A stretch of DNA of 64,000 bases from Candidatus Edwardsbacteria bacterium RifOxyA12_full_54_48 (GTDB lineage Bacteria > Edwardsbacteria > AC1 > EtOH8): positions 1-64,000 of the forward strand of contig MFFN01000008.1 of assembly GCA_001777915.1 (NCBI GenBank). Direction: 5' to 3'. The notes under the pieces were generated by a model. The model saw only the letters and a list, made by a program, of their open reading frames with translations, had not been told where the DNA came from and made no database searches. A program made the position numbers and the translations under genes. Numbering within the stretch: position 1 is the first letter of the stretch; every line of letters begins with the position of its first letter. This document shows, piece after piece, positions 43,186 through 51,831 of this stretch.

Positions 43186-45977
43186 TGGATAATGCCAGTT
43201 TCAAGATATCGGAATTCGAGAAGATCATCAAGACCAGCAGCCGCTATATCTCCCGGACCGATGAAACGCTGGGACAGCCGGAACAGGCCCGGGAGAAGAT
43301 AAGCCTGGTGTCCCGGTTCCTTAAAGAGAGAAGGCTGGGCGGCGAGATCCTCTCGGTGTTCGGGGAGGCCAAGAACCCGGGGCTGGTCTATGTGGAGCTG
43401 CCCCAGGGCACCCGGGAGTTCCACGGGCAGGCGGCCCAGATGCTGTTGGAATGCTGCCTGTACGACGCCGATGGTCAGCCCAACGAAAGGGCTTGGGACC
43501 GGTGGCGCGATTTCGGGAGGAACATCTATTACGGCACGGTGGAGGAGATCTACCTCAACTTCACTTCGGCCCAGCCGGAGCTGGCCCTGATATTCGAACT
43601 GGCCTACCGCCAGCTGATGTCAGAGTCTTCGACACCATGGTGGGATCAGCAGTCGGAGGCGGTCAGGGGCAAGGAGCCGCAGGTGATGCGGAGGTTCAAC
43701 CTGGAGCTGACCGCCCTGCTGCGACCCATCAGGGACAAGGTGCTGCAGAAGCATTCCATCGACACCGAACTTTTTGAGAAACTGCTGGATCAGGGCTGGA
43801 ACGTGACCTTCGACCTGGAGAATCCCCAGGCCGGAAATTTTGCCCCGCTGCTCAGGGAACTGAATCTTTCCCAATGGATGATCTCGGAGCTATTCCACCT
43901 GCTGTACACCGAGCAATTGAAGGCCAATGAAGAGGCGCTGTGGGAGAAGCTGGGCAGCAGCAACTTTGCCAAACCCGAAGAGATAACCAATATGATCTCC
44001 GGCAGCCTGGCCCAGATCACCGAGCTGGCCGCCAAGGAGATCCAGAAGGTCCTGATCAAGAGAGCCTCCGAGCTGGAGGTCAAGCTCAACCAGGAGCTGG
44101 CCGACCTTCAGAAATACACCAGCCGGGTCAAAAAGCAGACCCAGGAACTGGTGATGCTGAACAACAGCGACATGTCCAAGGTGGTGGACGCCAAGCTCTA
44201 TTCCGAAAACCTGCTGAACCTGGCGGCCAAGGTCACCGATTCCCTGATGCAATTCCAGAGAAACCTTACCGGCCAGCTGTGGTATCTGCAGGATCTGGAA
44301 CGCAAGGAGAAAGCCCTCCAGACCTCCATCGAAAGGTGCCAAGCGCTGCAGAGGATGCCTCTGAAGGACCTGACGGCAATGCTCACCTCCCAATCCGGCG
44401 AGATCGGCACCGATATTCTGAAGCATCTGGAATTTTTCAACAACCTTGACCAGTCGATAAAACGTGATTGGGAGGGGCTTACCAATAGCCTGGCCAAGAC
44501 CCTGGTGGAGATGATCCGGCAGGGGCTGGAGCAGGCCAACATCAAGGTGAAAACCCTGGATCGGGAGGCGGCCAGGCGCAACCCCAACGACCCCCATGCC
44601 GCCGCCGTCCTGCTGGAGATGGAGCAGGCCCAGGCCGACGGCCGGGCCATCTCCGGGCTGATAGAGGAACAGGGAGGGAACCGGGCCTTCCACGTGGAGC
44701 TGTTGATCGAGAACTACCGGAAGTTCCTCAAGGAGGTGGCCGAGCCGATCATGAATTTCCGCCGGCTGGCCTCGCTGGTCCGGCTGTGGCCGCCCCTGAT
44801 GGTGAAGGATCCTCCGGTTTTGAGACAGCAGGAATTATGCGACGAAGTTTTTTATCTTTCGGAAAGGCTCAAGAGATACAATCGTTGCTATTGTTTCGTG
44901 GCCCAGGGGGCGGTCCTGCCCCGGTCCTCGGCCGCCCTGAAGAACGACGGCGAGGTGCGGGATAGGGTGTACAAGCATTTCTCCCGGGTGGTGGCGGTGA
45001 TGGTCTACGACATCCGGGGATCAAGCTTCATGAGCTCCAAGCTGATGAACGCCGACAAGGAAAGGGAGATCAAGAACAAACTGGGCTATATGATCACCCA
45101 GGTGATCAGACAGCATGGCGGATTCATTGTCAAGGACACCGGGGATGGCGGACTGGCCTGGTTCGGGGACAATGCCCACGAAACCTACGAAAAATGCTAC
45201 AAGGAGGTCTTCACCGGCAAGGGGCTCAAACTGAGGCATTCCATCAGCTCGGGGACGGAATTGAACATCCTGCCGGCCACCGAATCCACCAAACAGGCGG
45301 TGGACTGCGCCACCGAGATGCTTAATGTGGCCGAGAAGTTCATCCAGGAGAATTTCAGCAATTACCGGGACTGGTTCCGGGACGCCAAGGAAAGGGAGAT
45401 ACTCTACGAAGGGATAAACTATGCGGTCCTGCCGCCGGCTTTCAAATCGCTGTTCCGGATAGGGGTGGGGATATCCTCCGGCTCCTCCGGCAAAGAGATC
45501 AACCTGTCGCTCAATTCGTTCGGCGATACCGACCTGTGCGGGGCGGCGGTCAACAATGCCAGCCTGTATGCCACCGGCAAGGACCCCAGCCGTTCGGTGA
45601 TAATGCTGGACCACGTCTCTTTCGCCAATATGATGCTCAACACCGAGAGGTTCACCTCCCTTCCTCAGGAGAAATTGTGGTGCACCAGGACCACCGGGAC
45701 CGATGGCTGGGAAAGCAAGCTCCGGGAGAGCCTCAAGATATGCGATTCCGTTGCCGATGAGGGCAGCTACTATATCCCGGGCAGGAATTATTCGGTCAGG
45801 AGGGCCGGATATCAGATCTTGGGGCTGTCGAACACCTCCAAGGAGGCCAGCCTGCGGATGGAGGCCGGGGACAAGGAGGCAGCCATGCAGGACGACGGCA
45901 GGTTCATGGATCCCCAGACCAAGACCGAGATAAAATTCGTATACGAAGTTCAACCCCAGGAGAAGGGGGGTAAGTAA
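43185..45977 (+). CDS. unusual class III nucleotidyl cyclase domain protein
   Basis: 930 residues with no signal or membrane segment. The first 590 residues are not recognised; they are helical, with long coiled coils at about 285-330 and 350-400. The C-terminal part is a class III cyclase fold: metal Asp609 in VYDIRGSS, Lys650 and metal Asp654 in VKDTGDGGLAWF (45 residues apart, the classic spacing), Asp783 and Asn790 in DTDLCGAAVNNASLY. These match the ATP-selecting Lys/Asp pair and transition-state Asn of adenylate cyclases. The transition-state Arg, expected at 794, is Leu, and about 65 extra residues lie between the two halves. It may be weakly active, use another Arg, or be a nucleotide sensor. 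It is coupled to creatininase upstream and a GGDEF gene two bases downstream. Confidence 0.75.
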   Translation: MDNASFKISEFEKIIKTSSRYISRTDETLGQPEQAREKISLVSRFLKERRLGGEILSVFGEAKNPGLVYVELPQGTREFHGQAAQMLLECCLYDADGQPNERAWDRWRDFGRNIYYGTVEEIYLNFTSAQPELALIFELAYRQLMSESSTPWWDQQSEAVRGKEPQVMRRFNLELTALLRPIRDKVLQKHSIDTELFEKLLDQGWNVTFDLENPQAGNFAPLLRELNLSQWMISELFHLLYTEQLKANEEALWEKLGSSNFAKPEEITNMISGSLAQITELAAKEIQKVLIKRASELEVKLNQELADLQKYTSRVKKQTQELVMLNNSDMSKVVDAKLYSENLLNLAAKVTDSLMQFQRNLTGQLWYLQDLERKEKALQTSIERCQALQRMPLKDLTAMLTSQSGEIGTDILKHLEFFNNLDQSIKRDWEGLTNSLAKTLVEMIRQGLEQANIKVKTLDREAARRNPNDPHAAAVLLEMEQAQADGRAISGLIEEQGGNRAFHVELLIENYRKFLKEVAEPIMNFRRLASLVRLWPPLMVKDPPVLRQQELCDEVFYLSERLKRYNRCYCFVAQGAVLPRSSAALKNDGEVRDRVYKHFSRVVAVMVYDIRGSSFMSSKLMNADKEREIKNKLGYMITQVIRQHGGFIVKDTGDGGLAWFGDNAHETYEKCYKEVFTGKGLKLRHSISSGTELNILPATESTKQAVDCATEMLNVAEKFIQENFSNYRDWFRDAKEREILYEGINYAVLPPAFKSLFRIGVGISSGSSGKEINLSLNSFGDTDLCGAAVNNASLYATGKDPSRSVIMLDHVSFANMMLNTERFTSLPQEKLWCTRTTGTDGWESKLRESLKICDSVADEGSYYIPGRNYSVRRAGYQILGLSNTSKEASLRMEAGDKEAAMQDDGRFMDPQTKTEIKFVYEVQPQEKGGK

Positions 45978-45979
45978 TC

Positions 45980-47395
45980 ATGGCGGAGATACTGATCGTT
46001 GACCAGGACCGGCTTTTTGCCCTGACCCTGGTCCATGTCCTGAGCGGTCATCACCACCAATCGGTGCTGGCCTCCGACGAAAAGGAGGTGGTGAGCATCA
46101 TCCGGGACCGCAACATCGACCTGATCCTGGTGGATGCCGAGCTGGCCAGCCGGAAGAGCCTCCATCTGCTGAAGCATTTGAGGCAGGCCAATCCCGATAT
46201 TCCGGTGGTGCTTTCGATATCTAAGAAGGTCGACAAGGACGATCGGGAGCAGCTTAGGAGCGGACTGTACGACTACATCAACAAGCCGTTCGGGCACGAG
46301 GAACTGCTGCTGGCGGTGGAACGGGGCCTGGAAAGGCGGCGCCTCCAGAATGAGAATCGCCAGCTGCTGGGGGATCTCAAGCAGCGGATCCGGGAATTGT
46401 CCACCTTCAACACCATCGCCAAGACCCTCAACTCCACCCTCAATCTCAAAGAGGTGCTGGACATAGTGATGGGCAAGGTCAAAGAGCTGATCAAGGCCGA
46501 GGCCTGGTCCATTTTGATGCTGGACGAAAAGACCAACGAACTGGTGTTCGAGGTGGCCACCGGGGAGAAGGGCCAGCAGGTGAAGGAGATGAGGCTGGGC
46601 ATGGGGCAGGGGGTGGCCGGCTGGGTGGCCCAGAACCAGCGGCCGGTGATCGTGCCGGATACCGCCCAGGATCAGCGTTTCTTCAAGGGCCTGGACCAGA
46701 AGACCGGATTCCGCACCCGATCCATCATCGCCACTCCCCTGATGTCGCGGGGCCGGCTGATCGGAGTGGTGGAGATAATAAACAAGCTGGGCGACGCCTC
46801 TTTTGAACAGAAGGACCTGGACCTGCTGCAGACCCTGACCGACCATGCCGCCATAGCCATAGAGAACGCCCGGCTGTACGAAAAGGCCCGGCGGCTGGCC
46901 ATCACCGACGACCTGACCGGGCTGTATAATTCCCGGCACTGCGACATGTTCCTGAAGAAGGCCCTGGATGAGGCGGTCAAAAAGGGCCAGCCGCTGTCCC
47001 TGATATTCATAGACCTGGACCACATGAAAGAGGTGGACGATACCTACGGCCACCTGATGGGCGGGCACGCCCTGAAGGAGGTGGCCGACCGGATAGCCGG
47101 GGAGGTCAGCCCGCCGGACATGGCCTCGCGCTACGGCGGCGACGAATACGTGATCGTCCTGCCCGGCAAGGATTCCCGGCAGGCCATCGAACTGGCCGAG
47201 ACCATCAGGAGGAAGATCGAGGCCCAGCCGTTTCTGACCGGCCACAAACTGTCGTGCCGGATAACGGCCAGCATAGGCATCGCCAATTACCCGGAGCAGG
47301 CCGGAAGCACCGACGAGCTGTTCTCCAAGGCCGACCAGGCCATGTACCAGGTGAAGGAATCGGGAAAGAACCGGATCAAACTGTCCGATAAATGA
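45980..47395 (+). CDS. REC-GAF-GGDEF diguanylate cyclase
   Basis: 471 residues. Receiver (1-120) with Asp52 in LILVDAELA and Lys102 in INKPFG; a helical linker; GAF domain (about 150-300, LKEVLDIVMGKVKELIKAEA to AAIAIENARLYEKA); GGDEF domain (about 310-471) with DDLTGLYNSRHCDMF and active site RYGGDEYVIVLPG (GGDEY about 385-389). Phosphorylation and a GAF ligand should together control c-di-GMP synthesis. No RxxD inhibitory site is seen just ahead of the active site. It starts two bases after the cyclase stop. Confidence 0.92.
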   Translation: MAEILIVDQDRLFALTLVHVLSGHHHQSVLASDEKEVVSIIRDRNIDLILVDAELASRKSLHLLKHLRQANPDIPVVLSISKKVDKDDREQLRSGLYDYINKPFGHEELLLAVERGLERRRLQNENRQLLGDLKQRIRELSTFNTIAKTLNSTLNLKEVLDIVMGKVKELIKAEAWSILMLDEKTNELVFEVATGEKGQQVKEMRLGMGQGVAGWVAQNQRPVIVPDTAQDQRFFKGLDQKTGFRTRSIIATPLMSRGRLIGVVEIINKLGDASFEQKDLDLLQTLTDHAAIAIENARLYEKARRLAITDDLTGLYNSRHCDMFLKKALDEAVKKGQPLSLIFIDLDHMKEVDDTYGHLMGGHALKEVADRIAGEVSPPDMASRYGGDEYVIVLPGKDSRQAIELAETIRRKIEAQPFLTGHKLSCRITASIGIANYPEQAGSTDELFSKADQAMYQVKESGKNRIKLSDK

Positions 47396-47413
47396 TTCCA
47401 GGGATATGATGCC

Positions 47414-47791
47414 ATGACGCCTTTCTGTCCCAACTGCCGGACCGAATACCGTGAAGGATTCAAGAACTGCTCGGATTGCGGATCCGATCTGATGGCGGCC
47501 CTGCCGCCGGAGGCCGACAACCGGGAGGAGGTGGATTCTGACCTGCTGGCGGTCTATGACGCCCCGGACCAGATGTCGGCCCTGGCCCTGTCGTCCCTTT
47601 TGAACGACAACGGCATCCGGAACATCATCAAATCGGAACAGATACCCATGTACGACGGGGTGGCCAGGATGCTGTTTCCCCGCTGGGGCCGGGTGATGGT
47701 CATGGAACACCAGTATCAAAAGGCCCGGGAGCTGATAGACGGATACCTGTCCGGGGAGGCGCTGGCCGAGGATGAACCCCCGCCGGCATAG
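47414..47791 (+). CDS. zinc-ribbon and DUF2007 protein
   Basis: 125 residues. An N-terminal zinc ribbon (CPNC at 5-8 and CSDC at 19-22) is followed by a DUF2007 domain (about 45-115, DQMSALALSSLLNDNGIRNI). DUF2007 is described as a putative prokaryotic signal-transducing domain, related to PII-like folds. It lies 18 bases after the GGDEF gene, as last gene of that operon. Confidence 0.8.
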   Translation: MTPFCPNCRTEYREGFKNCSDCGSDLMAALPPEADNREEVDSDLLAVYDAPDQMSALALSSLLNDNGIRNIIKSEQIPMYDGVARMLFPRWGRVMVMEHQYQKARELIDGYLSGEALAEDEPPPA

Positions 47792-47794
47792 AAA

Positions 47795-47820
47795 AAGCCG
47801 CAAACCTAAGTTTGCGGCTT
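47795..47820. terminator. terminator shared by DUF2007 gene and tRNA-Leu
   Basis: AAGCCGCAAAC at 47795-47805 pairs perfectly with GTTTGCGGCTT at 47810-47820 around CTAA. The minus strand continues TTTTTC, which suits tRNA-Leu; the plus strand has only TAAAAA. Confidence 0.8.
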
Positions 47821-47836
47821 AAAAATGCCGGTAAAA

Positions 47837-47923
47837 TGGTGCCGAGGGGGGGAGTCGAACCCCCATGTCCTTGCGAACACTAAGTTCTGAGCCTAGCGCG
47901 TCTACCAGTTCCGCCACCACGGC
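47837..47923 (-). tRNA. tRNA-Leu (anticodon CAG)
   Basis: An 87-base class II tRNA on the minus strand with encoded CCA at 47837-47839. D arm GCGGAACTGGTAGACGC, anticodon stem CTAGG/CTTAG around CTCAGAA (anticodon CAG), long variable arm, T arm GGGGG-TTCGACT-CCCCC. The acceptor stem GCCGTGG against CCTCGGC leaves a T-T mismatch at position 5-68; most related tRNAs have A there. Confidence 0.93.
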
Positions 47924-47939
47924 CTTGCCATCAGGTGTC

Positions 47940-47969
47940 ATTATAATATAAAATACGCTCCACTGTCAA
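47940..47969 (-). promoter_or_regulatory. tRNA-Leu promoter
   Basis: On the minus strand consensus TTGACA (47969-47964) and TATAAT (47945-47940) are 18 bases apart, placing the start about ten bases before the tRNA 5' end. Confidence 0.8.
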
Positions 47970-47975
47970 GATGAT

Positions 47976-48431
47976 ATGATGATCGAAAGCATATTAAATA
48001 AAAAGGCCCGGTATGATTACGAGATAATCGACCGGCTGGAGACCGGGATCGTCCTGCGGGGCACCGAGGTCAAGTCCATCCGCCAGGGGCAGGCCAACCT
48101 CAAGGACAGTTTTGCCATGGTCAAGGGCCGGGAGCTGTTCCTGTTCAATATGCATGTTTCCCCCTATGATCACGGCAACCGTTACAACCTGGAGGCCACC
48201 CGGCCCAGAAAGCTGCTGCTGCACCGGGAGCAGATCCGGAAATTGACCGCCCAGCAAAAAGAGAAGAGCCTGTCCCTGATCCCGCTGTCGCTGTATTTTG
48301 TAAAGGGAAAGGTGAAGATCGATCTGGCTCTGGCCAAAGGCAAGAAACAGTATGACCGGCGGGAGGACATCAAGAAGCGGGACGTGGACCGGGAGATGAG
48401 GGGCACCAACAAGGGGAGGTTCCGGGGATAG
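47976..48431 (+). CDS. smpB: SsrA-binding protein SmpB
   Basis: 151 residues (or 150 from the second ATG). SmpB binds tmRNA and delivers it to stalled ribosomes. NKKARYDYEIIDRLETGIVL, GTEVKSIRQGQANLKDSF and the basic tail KKQYDRREDIKKRDVDREM are characteristic. The tmRNA gene itself is not found nearby; the RNA just upstream is tRNA-Leu on the other strand. Its promoter must overlap the tRNA promoter. Confidence 0.96.
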   Translation: MMIESILNKKARYDYEIIDRLETGIVLRGTEVKSIRQGQANLKDSFAMVKGRELFLFNMHVSPYDHGNRYNLEATRPRKLLLHREQIRKLTAQQKEKSLSLIPLSLYFVKGKVKIDLALAKGKKQYDRREDIKKRDVDREMRGTNKGRFRG

Positions 48432-48433
48432 CC

Positions 48434-49429
48434 TCACCACCAGACCGAAAAATAACGGCAGTGCCGGCAGAGGGACAGCTGGTCCCTTTGGCCGGCATTA
48501 TGTTTTTGCCGCAGGCCTCCCAAAGCAGCTCCCTGCCAGATGGAGGCCAAAGCATCCGTTTGAGCGTTCCCTACGGTTTGCCGGGCCTCGTAATCCAGGC
48601 AGCAGACCGGCACTGTCCCGTCCCAGTAGATGTTCAGTTGCTCCCAGAGGTAACGGCAGGGCGGCCAATGCTCCCGTTCCACCAGGTGCGAGCTGTGCTC
48701 CCGGTCCGGGAGGGGCACCTGGCCGGCCCAGTCCTGGGCCTGCCGGAATATCAGGCGGTCGGCTTTGCGCTCCCATAAACGCCGCAGGTCGGTTATCTCT
48801 GCTTTATTATCGCTGAGGGTGACCACCTGGAGATGGATCTTGGGCCGGGGTGAAAGCGACAGGATATGGCCGATATTCTCCACCACTTTATGATAATCAA
48901 GCCCGGGGCGCAGTTTATGATAGGTTTCCGGGGAAGCTCCGTCCAGGCTGATATGCATCAGGTTCAGGCCGGCCCAGATCAGTTTTTGGGCCTTTTCCGG
49001 GGAGAGCAGGGAGGCATTGCTGACCAGGCCGATGTTCCCAAAGCCCTTCGATCTTGCCAGGGAGATGCGTTCCTCCAGATGGGGATCCAGCAGCGGCTCC
49101 CCGAAGCCGGACAGCAGAAGACTCCGGATGGGCCAGCCCTGCAGCTGCTCCAGGATCCTCTGATACAGCTCCAGCGACATCACCCCCTGGGCCCGTTTCA
49201 TACTCCGGTGCCCGCACATGACGCAGGCCGCATTGCAGGCATTGGTGCCTTCGATGGCCACCGTCGCGGGGTAGGGCAGCCCTCTTTGCTGCACCTCCTT
49301 TATCCGCCGGGAATAGAGACGCCGGTACCAAAGATTCCGGCCCAGCCGGCCCGATGAGAGAACCCGGTAAGCCAGGGGCCTTAAGAAGGGCGAGTCTGAT
49401 AATAAATGGGAGAGATCAAATTTATTCAT
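48434..49429 (-). CDS. radical SAM protein with SPASM-like C-terminus
   Basis: 331 residues. The radical SAM motif is NACNAACVMCGHRS (CxxxCxxC, about 60-73), in the partial barrel that also shows SLLLSGFGEPLLDP and NIGLVSNASLLS. The C-terminus has a Cys-rich region (PVCCLDYEARQTVGN and SLCRHCRYFS), as in SPASM proteins that bind extra iron-sulphur clusters. Such proteins occur in glycan clusters and in peptide maturation; the substrate is not known. Its start overlaps the GT4 gene upstream by eight bases. It ends two bases from smpB, in convergent orientation. Confidence 0.87.
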   Translation of the reverse strand: MNKFDLSHLLSDSPFLRPLAYRVLSSGRLGRNLWYRRLYSRRIKEVQQRGLPYPATVAIEGTNACNAACVMCGHRSMKRAQGVMSLELYQRILEQLQGWPIRSLLLSGFGEPLLDPHLEERISLARSKGFGNIGLVSNASLLSPEKAQKLIWAGLNLMHISLDGASPETYHKLRPGLDYHKVVENIGHILSLSPRPKIHLQVVTLSDNKAEITDLRRLWERKADRLIFRQAQDWAGQVPLPDREHSSHLVEREHWPPCRYLWEQLNIYWDGTVPVCCLDYEARQTVGNAQTDALASIWQGAALGGLRQKHNAGQRDQLSLCRHCRYFSVWW

Positions 49430-50534
49430 GGTCCAGCATCTGTGATAATTCTTCCAACGAACGCCGCCAGGAGAAATGTCCTGCGGTCATGACCGCCTGA
49501 TGGGAAATTTGCCTGCGGAGTTTTTCGTCGTCCACCAGCCGGATGATATGCCTGGCCAGGGCACGGCCGTCCCGGGGATGGTAGGCCAGGCAGTTTTGTC
49601 CGGGGCGGGCATATTCCGTGCTTCCGCCGTTCTGGCTCAGGATGACGGCGCAACCGCAGGCCATGGCCTCCAGGGCCGGAAGCCCGAACCCCTCGCTAAG
49701 GCTGGTGGATACGAACAGATCGCTGGATCTAAGTATTGTAGCCAGGGCCGTGTCGTTTAGGGGGCTTTCCACCTGCCATTCCCGGGGGATGTCGTAAGCC
49801 GTAAGATCGTCGGGGCTGACCAGGGTGACGGTCAATTCTTGTTTTGTATTCTCCGGCAGAAGAGCGAAGGCCGTTATCATTGTCTGGAGGCCTTTTATGG
49901 GATGGAACCTGGCCAGGTATGCCAGACGGAGCTTCTTCCCGTCCTTCTTTTTTTGCCGGCGGTCATTATTGAAAACATCGGGATCCACCCCGGGGCGGAC
50001 CAGCGACCGGGGCGCATTAGAACGGCCGGAATTTTCCAGGAACCGGCGGTGGCTGTAACCGGAGTTGAAGATAAAACGGACGTTGGGATACCGGTAGCTT
50101 AAGCGGGTAAGGAGCTTGTAGATGCCATAGATGAACTTATTGCGTAACAGGGCCAGATCGCTGAATATCAGAAGATCATCCGCCTGAATGAAGTTATAAA
50201 CAGTTGCCCCGGGGATGAATACCAGAAGAGGACCCAGGATCTGGCCGGTGGAGATTATATGCTTGAATCGGTTGGCCGACAGGTTGATTAAAATAAACAG
50301 CAATATTATATTTACAGCACGAATGACAAGATCATCACCGGCCAGGCCAATGGCTCTGACCTGCACCCCGGGGGCAGTCTTGTAATAACATTCACCGGAC
50401 CCCCTGGGGTGCCATATTTCGACAGGGTATTTTTCAATCAAGCCATTGGCCAGTTCGAAAACAACCCGGTTGCCGCCGCCGATCTTGACGGACGGCAACA
50501 GAAACAGGACGGACTGCGGCGGATTTCTTGTCAT
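49422..50534 (-). CDS. GT4-family glycosyltransferase
   Basis: 370 residues, GT-B fold. GGGNRVVFELANGL (about 19-32) is the usual acceptor-domain loop; the donor domain has LAYLARFHPIKGLQTMI and the E-x7-E motif in SEGFGLPALEAMACGC. It likely adds a hexose or HexNAc to a lipid-linked glycan at the inner membrane. Donor and linkage cannot be told. It begins 19 bases after the previous gene of the same operon. Confidence 0.88.
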   Translation of the reverse strand: MTRNPPQSVLFLLPSVKIGGGNRVVFELANGLIEKYPVEIWHPRGSGECYYKTAPGVQVRAIGLAGDDLVIRAVNIILLFILINLSANRFKHIISTGQILGPLLVFIPGATVYNFIQADDLLIFSDLALLRNKFIYGIYKLLTRLSYRYPNVRFIFNSGYSHRRFLENSGRSNAPRSLVRPGVDPDVFNNDRRQKKKDGKKLRLAYLARFHPIKGLQTMITAFALLPENTKQELTVTLVSPDDLTAYDIPREWQVESPLNDTALATILRSSDLFVSTSLSEGFGLPALEAMACGCAVILSQNGGSTEYARPGQNCLAYHPRDGRALARHIIRLVDDEKLRRQISHQAVMTAGHFSWRRSLEELSQMLDHE

Positions 50535-50553
50535 GGAGGCAAAATTTAAAAAA

Positions 50554-51831
50554 TCATAAGTTTGGGGCGGGGCTTTTTGAGACCAGCCGGTTGAGGTGGG
50601 CCGCCAGCTGTTGCGTGATCAGGCTCCGGTCATATCCATGCCGGGCCTTGTCATCGGGGTGAAAGACGGGCCGATTGTTCTGCCACTGATGGAAAAGCTG
50701 CCCGATCTGATATGCCAGCCCCAGATGATCATCGGGGTCCAATACCGTTCCGGTGCCGGTTTCTCTGATCAATTGGGCGGCGGGGCTGGAATCCGGGATC
50801 GAGGCCAGGATCGGTTTTCGGGCCCCCAGATATTCGTAAACCTTGCTGGTGGAGACGGTCGGTCCCTCCTCCCGTCCGATCGTGAACCACAGGACGGTGG
50901 CCGCTTCCAGTATTTCGATTATCCGGTCATGGGCCAGATGTCCCCGGAATTCAAAATATTCGGAGACCCCCAACTGCCGGGCGATCGCCAGATCTTCCGG
51001 TTTATATACCCCGGCCAGGATTATTTTGATCTTTTTGGCCAGGGGCGGCTTGCTTTGCAGCAGTTCGCGAAGAGCCCGGACCAAAACATCTATCCGCCGA
51101 TATTTGGTCAAAGAGCCGGTGTAGGCTATTGTAAACTTGTCCGATTTTGGCCGGGTATCGCTCAATGCGAAATCCAGGGGATCGAACCCCTGGGGCAGGA
51201 CGACCTTAGCACTGCCTTTTTTCAGGCCGATGTTTTGCAGGCCCTCGAGGATGGGGGCATTGATGGCTGTTATCATATCGGCCTGCCTGACGACCAGGCC
51301 CTCCAGGCGGCGGTTAAGATGCAGCCGGAAAGAAGAATATCCCCGGTTAAGGGTGTTGGGCTGGGACCAGGCGTCCCGAAAGTCACAGATCAGAGGCCGG
51401 GAGACCAGTCGTTTGATGGACAGGCCGGCCAGGTGCGAGGAGAAAGGCGGGGCGGACGAGAAGATGGCGTCGAAAGGTTCCTGCCGGAAGATCTTAAGGG
51501 CGGCCTGAACGGCGAAAGGCACCCAGCCGATCTTATTATCGGGGATAAAGAAGTTGTTGATCAGTTCGATTAAGCCGCGATGGCGGCTGACGGTTTCCGG
51601 ATCGATCCTGGAAGAGGAAAGATGCATGGGGTCCAAAGAACCGGTGCGGAATACCTGGGCCTGGCGCAGATCATTGGACAGGGAATCATCATACCGGTAG
51701 ATGCCCCGGGGATGGGGGGCTATCACCACCGGCTGCCAGCCGTTCTGGGGCAGGTATTTTATGAATTTCACCACCCGGTGAACGCCCCCTTGGGGAGGAT
51801 GATAGTAATTGAGTATCAGCAGGCGTTTCAT
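50554..51831 (-). CDS. GT4-family glycosyltransferase
   Basis: 425 residues. MKRLLILNYYHPPQGGVHR opens a GT4 acceptor domain and the donor domain shows IAYTGSLTKYRRIDVLV and GREEGPTVSTSKVYEYLGA, the last replacing the common EG.GL..E loop. The ATG at 51831 overlaps the wecB stop by four bases (ATGA), which fixes the start against an earlier in-frame one at 51999 inside wecB. Likely acts on the same glycan as its neighbours. Confidence 0.88.
   Translation of the reverse strand: MKRLLILNYYHPPQGGVHRVVKFIKYLPQNGWQPVVIAPHPRGIYRYDDSLSNDLRQAQVFRTGSLDPMHLSSSRIDPETVSRHRGLIELINNFFIPDNKIGWVPFAVQAALKIFRQEPFDAIFSSAPPFSSHLAGLSIKRLVSRPLICDFRDAWSQPNTLNRGYSSFRLHLNRRLEGLVVRQADMITAINAPILEGLQNIGLKKGSAKVVLPQGFDPLDFALSDTRPKSDKFTIAYTGSLTKYRRIDVLVRALRELLQSKPPLAKKIKIILAGVYKPEDLAIARQLGVSEYFEFRGHLAHDRIIEILEAATVLWFTIGREEGPTVSTSKVYEYLGARKPILASIPDSSPAAQLIRETGTGTVLDPDDHLGLAYQIGQLFHQWQNNRPVFHPDDKARHGYDRSLITQQLAAHLNRLVSKSPAPNL

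Noticed and set aside
47837-47923. tmRNA (ssrA) next to smpB
   Set aside because: It folds as a complete 87-base tRNA-Leu with CAG anticodon; no tag-coding region exists.
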